Shown piece after piece: positions 59,294-64,000 of a stretch of 64,000 bases of DNA. The DNA comes from Paracamarosporium sp. OC-R06-R3 (Eukaryota; Ascomycota; Dothideomycetes; Pleosporales; Didymosphaeriaceae): contig JACVRA010000086.1 in assembly GCA_019828545.1 (NCBI GenBank), positions 340,503-404,502 of the forward strand, read 5' to 3'. Position 1 is the stretch's first letter. Every line of letters starts with the position of its first letter. The translations under genes and the position numbers were made by a program. The notes beneath the pieces are model-generated. The model did no database searches, was not told the DNA's origin, and saw nothing but the letters and a program-made list of their open reading frames with translations.

Positions 59294-61587
59294 AGCCCGT
59301 TTCGGATCGGCCAACCCTGCCTAACTCTCTGCAGAGCGTCCCGAGACTCCACCACAGCCATCATGCTTCGTGCCGTTCCGTCGCAACTCGGACTTCATCG
59401 AGCCCGTGACGCCGCTAAAGCGGATACACTACCTATGCGCTATGCCAGGATATCGAGTTGCGCTGGTGGGCCTGGGTGGTTCAGGGTACGTTTAGCAGAA
59501 CTCTCAGGCCGGGGCGTGCACGTAACACATGACACAGGAAGTCGCAGCTAGCTATCGAGCACTGCTACCGCACTGCTGAGAAGTCGCCGAAGCCGTGGGT
59601 ATTCTGGGTACACGCCAGCGATACAGTTCGACTTGAGCAGAGTTTCCGCGATATAGCAGACCAGGCTAAGATACGTGACCGAAAAGACCCCCAGACAAAT
59701 GTGTTCAAGCTAGTGCACGACTGGCTCCGCGATAAGAAGAACGGGCCGTGGCTCGTGGTGCTTGACAACGCCGACGATGCTGCCGTGCTCTCTTCGCCAT
59801 TGGGTAACAGCCAATACAACGACAGCCTCAATACTCCCAAGCAATCTCTGTCCCAGTATCTGCCCTCATGCGATCACGGCTCAGTCCTCGTGACGAGTCG
59901 GACAAGCCTCGCGGCGAGGAAGATCGTGGAGAGAGGAGATATTGTAGAAGTCGGGCCGATGGATGATACGGCTGCACAGGATCTTCTGCGCAAGAAGCTC
60001 CGAGACAAGAGCGAGGACCTCGCCGACCTAGCAGCTGAACTGGATCGTATACCGCTCGCTCTTGTGCAGGCAGCCGCATACATTGAGGAACGAGCGCCGC
60101 GATGTTCGGTGCAGCAGTACCTTGCAGAGTACCGGCAGAGCGATAGCAGGAAGACGAAACTGCTGACCGACAATGATATCCATGACAAACTAGCCAGTAA
60201 ATCTGTCCTGACAACATGGCAAATATCATTTGACCATTTGCGCACCATCCGAAGCTCAGCAGCTGATCTGCTGTCGCTGATGAGCTTCTTCGCCCCACAG
60301 GGGATACAGGAAGCTCTACTCCACAGCAAGGGCAACGTGGCTGATGATAGTTTTGAGGACGATATTCTGGCTCTCCGCAACTACTCATTCATCACAATCA
60401 CTGCAGATAAAAACACGTTTACGATGCACAGCTTAGTGCAGCTAGCCATGCGCGAGTGGCTGGAAACTCAAGGCCACGTCGATAAGTGGAGGAAGAAGTT
60501 CATTTCCAATCTCTGCGAAGCGCTGCCTACGGGAGAATACAAGGACTGGGAGAAGTGCCGGACGCTGTTTCCGCATGCGAGGGCGGCATTGTCACAGCGG
60601 CCGAAAGACAAGCAGTCGCTTAATCAGTGGGCGCTCTTGCTGAACAATGCGGTGTCGTACGCATACACACAAGGAAGGGCAAGTGAGACAGAGGACATGT
60701 CGATGGCGTCGATGAAGGGTTGGGAAGAGGTGTTCGGAGAGGAGTCTGTGGAGACGTTGGGCGCCATGGACATGGTAGGACAAGCAATGCTACTCGGAGG
60801 CAAGTATAACGAGGCCGCGTCAATGTGCAGGCAGACGCTAGCGCTAAAGGAGAAGGTGTTTGGGCTTGAGCACCCAGACACGCTGGTGAGCATGAATAAC
60901 CTAGCAGGAGCGCTGAGGAACCAGGACAAATACGAGGAGGCTGAGTTGATGCATAGGCAAACGCTAGAGCTACAGAAGAAGGTGCTTGGGCCTAAGCACC
61001 TAGACACGCTGATGAGCATGAATAACCTAGCAATAGTGTTGGGGAACCAGGACAAGTACAAGGAGGCTGAGTTAATGCATAAGCAAACGCTGGAGCTAAG
61101 GAAGAAGGTGCTTGGGCCTAAGCACCCAGACACGCTGGCGAGCATGAATAACCTAGCAATAGTGCTAGGGAACCAGGGCAAGTACGAGGAGGCCAGGTCG
61201 ATAAATACACAGACGCTGGAGATATGTGAAGTGCTTGGGTTTGAGCATCCAGACACGCTGATGATTGTACGCGACCTCGCCAACATATTCGCAATGCAAC
61301 ATCGCTATAACGAATCTCTTGCTCTATACGAAAGAGCATGCACTGCGTACGACACTGTCCTTGGAAGCGATCATTCGAAAACCCGTGCGTGTCGCCGGGA
61401 CTATACTGAAACCAAAAAGCGTGCAGCTACCCACACAAATCGAGCATCGTGGTGTATGAGGTTGGCAATGATCTGCTTTAGTAGCTCAAAAACCTCTACG
61501 AGACAGGGAAGGTACGCAGGACGTCGTTTAAATCGGTGTGTAGCTGCTAATCTTGGTTCAGAATCCCATCATGGGAGTAATTCTTGA
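59192..61587 (+). CDS. NLR-type receptor: amyloid-type motif, NB-ARC, TPR repeats
   Basis: Three exons: 59192-59288, 59335-59485 and 59538-61587, about 765 residues. The N-terminus is a short motif, GNRGLQVGSNFGSI, close to the one ending the HeLo protein. A Pro-rich linker (ERPETPPQPS) and VPFRRNSDF follow, then the NB-ARC domain: Walker A GLGGSGKS (78-85, split by the second intron), Walker B WLVVLDNADD (154-163), GSVLVTSR, and the GLPL-like IPLALVQAAAYI. The winged-helix part has MHSLVQLAMREWLE. From about 490 on come TPR repeats of about 42 residues (A-x-x-M-x-x-Q-T-L-x-L-x-K-K-V-L-G). Known relatives form ligand-triggered oligomers that template an effector. The last 70 residues are unlike TPR and may hide another intron or be altered. 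Confidence 0.88.
60898..61275 (+). repeat. Near-identical 126-bp coding repeats (TPR)
   Basis: Three successive units beginning at 60898, 61024 and 61150, each starting with AACCTAGCA. The first two are 126 bp and very similar; the third is shorter and diverges in its second half. They encode NLR TPR units. High DNA identity suggests recent duplication or gene conversion. Confidence 0.85.
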
Positions 61588-62361
61588 TCTCGTAACAGAA
61601 ACCTAAGTCTAGCCTGAAGGAGGTTTGAGGGAAATAGCTTCTCAGCTTGTAGTGAGCTGAGTCAAGTCTGGCTCAGAGAGAGTCATGGAAAGTACCTTGG
61701 CATCTTGATATGAAAGGTTGATGGTTTGATGGTTCGATGGTTCGACGGCTCAATAGGCTGGAGAAGGTCTGATAGTTTTGCAGCTACTACATCTGCGAAA
61801 TAGAGGTTACTAGGAGTCAGAGCGACGTACGGCGTGAAGTGGGAAAGAGTTGGCACGCTGCTAAGCAGAGGAAACGAGGGGGAGCATATCTCCGCGTTCC
61901 TTCTTACTCCGCACGTGTCTACGCCACCAATCAAAGTTATTCAAAACCACTATTGAGAACAGCAAATGCTTTTTCGTCTACAGCTATAACCTTGCACCTC
62001 CTTTGTGTGATGACTAAGCAATTAGCGTTACAAGGACAAGCAAACGCGTACGTAGGGTAATAGTATAGTAAGCTAGGCAGATCGTCCAGCGCAAACGAGT
62101 CATATGTGAGATAGGCCTTTGTCTAGCGACCCGAGCTAGGTTGCGTAGGTATGGGAAAAATTCGAGCGTCTAGCACAGCTACAAGCCTAATGAATACACT
62201 GGAAAGCCGTAAGCTTGGTTTGCACTTTGATATCTATACTTGCACTAGCTAAGGTTGAAAAGTATTTCAATAAGTTTTACTATCTAAGGTGGTCTCGCAT
62301 GAATTTGTGGGCCACAGCACACACAAAGCTTACAATAACTTCCTAGCCTAGTAGCAAGGCT
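61588..62361. other. Intergenic, no supported gene
   Basis: About 0.8 kb between the convergent NLR and F-box-like copy C genes. AT-rich in part, with no motif. Confidence 0.5.
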
Positions 62362-63284
62362 CTACGGCTTATGACTCCAAAGACGGTTGCATGTGAAATT
62401 GTTTATGCGAAACTCGCCGAATTTCGTATCCTCCCATACAACCCAAGTGTACTCCCCGTCAGACCATACAGGTCCCAACGCCAGATTCTCAAGTAGATAA
62501 CGCTGAGAATCCACTGACGCGTCAATCAGGTCACGGTTCAACGCGAGCCTCGTACAATCATGCTCAAAATCGTAGCAGAGTGCGTTTAACTTGCAGGGTG
62601 TCTCTCGGAGCACCGCCAACCACTGCGCGCAGTCGTGTCGTAGAAGCCTATCAATCTTTGCCTTTGGATTCCCATAATTTCCGAAAACCGGTTGCGTGAG
62701 GATGGGTCGACGCGGCGTCTGCTCAATCAAGCCAGTTTTGCATTGGAACTGGTCAGGAAATCGGGCTTTTGCTCGCAATATGGGAAGAATGTTAATCGCG
62801 GATGTTTTCTCGTGACAAACTAGATGGCCATGAGAGTGTTTGTGGTAAATAGTGGGTACGCGAATTTCGAGATACACAACTAGAGCGAAGTTGAAGATTG
62901 GAGGGCTATCTCCATCAATGAAATCTTTGATGAAGTCGTCAAGATCAGCAAAACGTACCGATACACGGCCATTATGCTGATATACTGTGATATTATCAGC
63001 TAGTGATTTAGGCTCTCTTTGAGAATTTACTGACTAGAGAGGTATTCCATCCGAATTCGATGGCACGTATGTGCCAAGCCGTTGTAAGTCTCCTCGTCAC
63101 CTTCCCTCCGGCGTTTGATCATGAGTGTCTCACTGTTGTCTAGAGCGTGGTAGTGGTAAATGCGGTTCCGGATCTCTATATGTTATTAGCATATTTTAAT
63201 GCAGCAGTGCACAAAGTACTACTTACCTCCTGGCAACTTCAAGAATCCCCAGTCTTCCACATTAGGTTCCTGTTTCGTGTCCAT
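62362..63284 (-). CDS. F-box-like family protein, divergent copy C
   Basis: Minus-strand exons 63284-63227, 63175-63035 and 62984-62362; introns 51 and 50 bp; about 273 residues. The first intron splits LPG-E as in copies A and B at 30.6 and 32 kb, giving WGFLKLPGEIRNRIYHYHAL. The second intron falls after EYLS, again the same place as in A and B. LAHTCHRIRMEYLS and INILPILRAKARF match VCRQIRxEYLP and VDLLPILRAQ in the others. It is a distant paralogue. The role is unknown; the second donor (GTCAGT) is weaker than usual. Confidence 0.78.
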
Positions 63285-64000
63285 TGTCTCGCGTAATGAT
63301 TGTCAAATTACTAGTAGTTTCTTAGAAAGATAAAGATTAAGAGCAAGAGCTTCTAAGCTGTTTATTATGAAAGATATAGGCAAGTATAATATATATAGAG
63401 AAAGCACTCTCTTAACTAATGCTAAATTAGTAGTATATAGTGCTAGTGCAACTTGGAATTATAGAAGAAATATCAAAAGAGCAAGATTAAAGGAAAAAAG
63501 TCAAGAGAATAAACATAAAAATAGAATGTTTAGCTATAGCACTAAGCTTGCTGAGAAGACAAAGCAACAAGCCAATACTTCTAATGTAATTTAAGACAAT
63601 AGTTAGAGGTTAATAGTCAAACTATAAAAGGAGCTTTGTTCCACTAAAAATAAGGCTGTTATAGGCGAGCCCTCGCCGAGTACGAGGGATGCACGTACTC
63701 ACCCTTTGCTTCCGTCCCAACTTTCACGGGCATAATACCCCAGCTCTTTGATTGAAAATAGAAACCTTACTTACTACCCCAGCACAACCTTTTTTGATTA
63801 AAAATAGAAAACTTACTGGGCGAGCCCTAAAGGAGTACTTGAATAGGTGCCGATGGAAGTTATAAATTCTAGCTACGGAGGTGTGACGGAGTAGAAAGGC
63901 TAGTTAAGGGACCCTTTTCTTGTTCTCTTGGTATACCTTACTTAGTCTAGGCTAGAGCATAGCCCTAGCCCTTTACAGAGGCTATCTATGCATTAGGCTC
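63285..64000. other. AT-rich, repeat-like tail of the window
   Basis: 63290-63660 is strongly AT-rich, and its one open frame (63367-63594, 75 codons) has Lys/Asn-biased composition without a motif. 63660-63830 holds two direct repeat pairs: GCGAGCCCT at 63665 and 63820, and TTTGATT(G/A)AAAATAGAAA at about 63747 and 63793. From about 63879 a TGTGACGGAGTAG sequence could be the edge of a retrotransposon LTR. These are likely remains of mobile DNA; no gene is supported. Confidence 0.4.

Overview
The window is nuclear DNA of a filamentous ascomycete, most probably a dothideomycete of the Pleosporales type. Evidence: many genes carry short GT-AG introns (mostly 46-60 bp); the gene mix is fungal (Zn2Cys6 factor, RTA1-like protein, pectin lyase, secreted intradiol dioxygenase, DUF3824-like protein, HeLo and NB-ARC/TPR proteins); and a Fot1/pogo-type transposon carries transition-type stop codons. 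The species cannot be fixed from sequence alone. Exon limits were placed by hand from splice consensus and frame continuity. No tRNA, rRNA, CRISPR or bacterial-style feature was seen.

Layout. 0-16 kb looks accessory or metabolic: a PLP aminotransferase, a secreted intradiol dioxygenase, a large FAD-linked oxidase, a cytochrome P450 convergent with a secreted pectin lyase, a Zn2Cys6 regulator and an RTA1-like membrane protein. 17-30 kb is mostly conserved housekeeping or fungal-wide: a mitochondrial FtsJ/MRM2 methyltransferase, an SSXT (SS18-like) protein with an overlapping uORF, an acyltransferase-3 membrane enzyme with a GC-AG intron, and a DUF3824-like Arg/Ser/Glu-rich protein. 30-36 kb is an island with two tandem paralogues of an F-box-like family; the second is broken by a 2,124-bp Fot1-like transposon with perfect 44-bp terminal inverted repeats in a TA target. 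36-54 kb is dense housekeeping: FEN1, glutaryl-CoA dehydrogenase, UBC4-type E2, a non-canonical poly(A) polymerase, trehalose-6-phosphate phosphatase TPS2, three small proteins and mitochondrial GatB. 54-64 kb is accessory again: a long disordered protein, then a regulated-cell-death locus, a third F-box-like family member, and AT-rich repeat-like DNA at the end.

The most interesting system is at 57.8-61.6 kb. A HeLo-domain protein (minus strand) and an NB-ARC/TPR NLR-type receptor (plus strand) lie head to head. The HeLo C-terminus and the NLR N-terminus carry matching short motifs with a G-L-Q-(L/V)-G core, as expected for amyloid-transmitted signalling of the fungal RHIM-like PP-motif class. 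The space between them holds three tandem copies of a ~170-bp unit carrying the NLR promoter-proximal DNA, first exon (with the motif) and splice donor. Only the copy next to the receptor is intact, and the HeLo frame has one internal stop. The pair therefore looks like an NLR/effector cell-death module in the course of duplication and decay.
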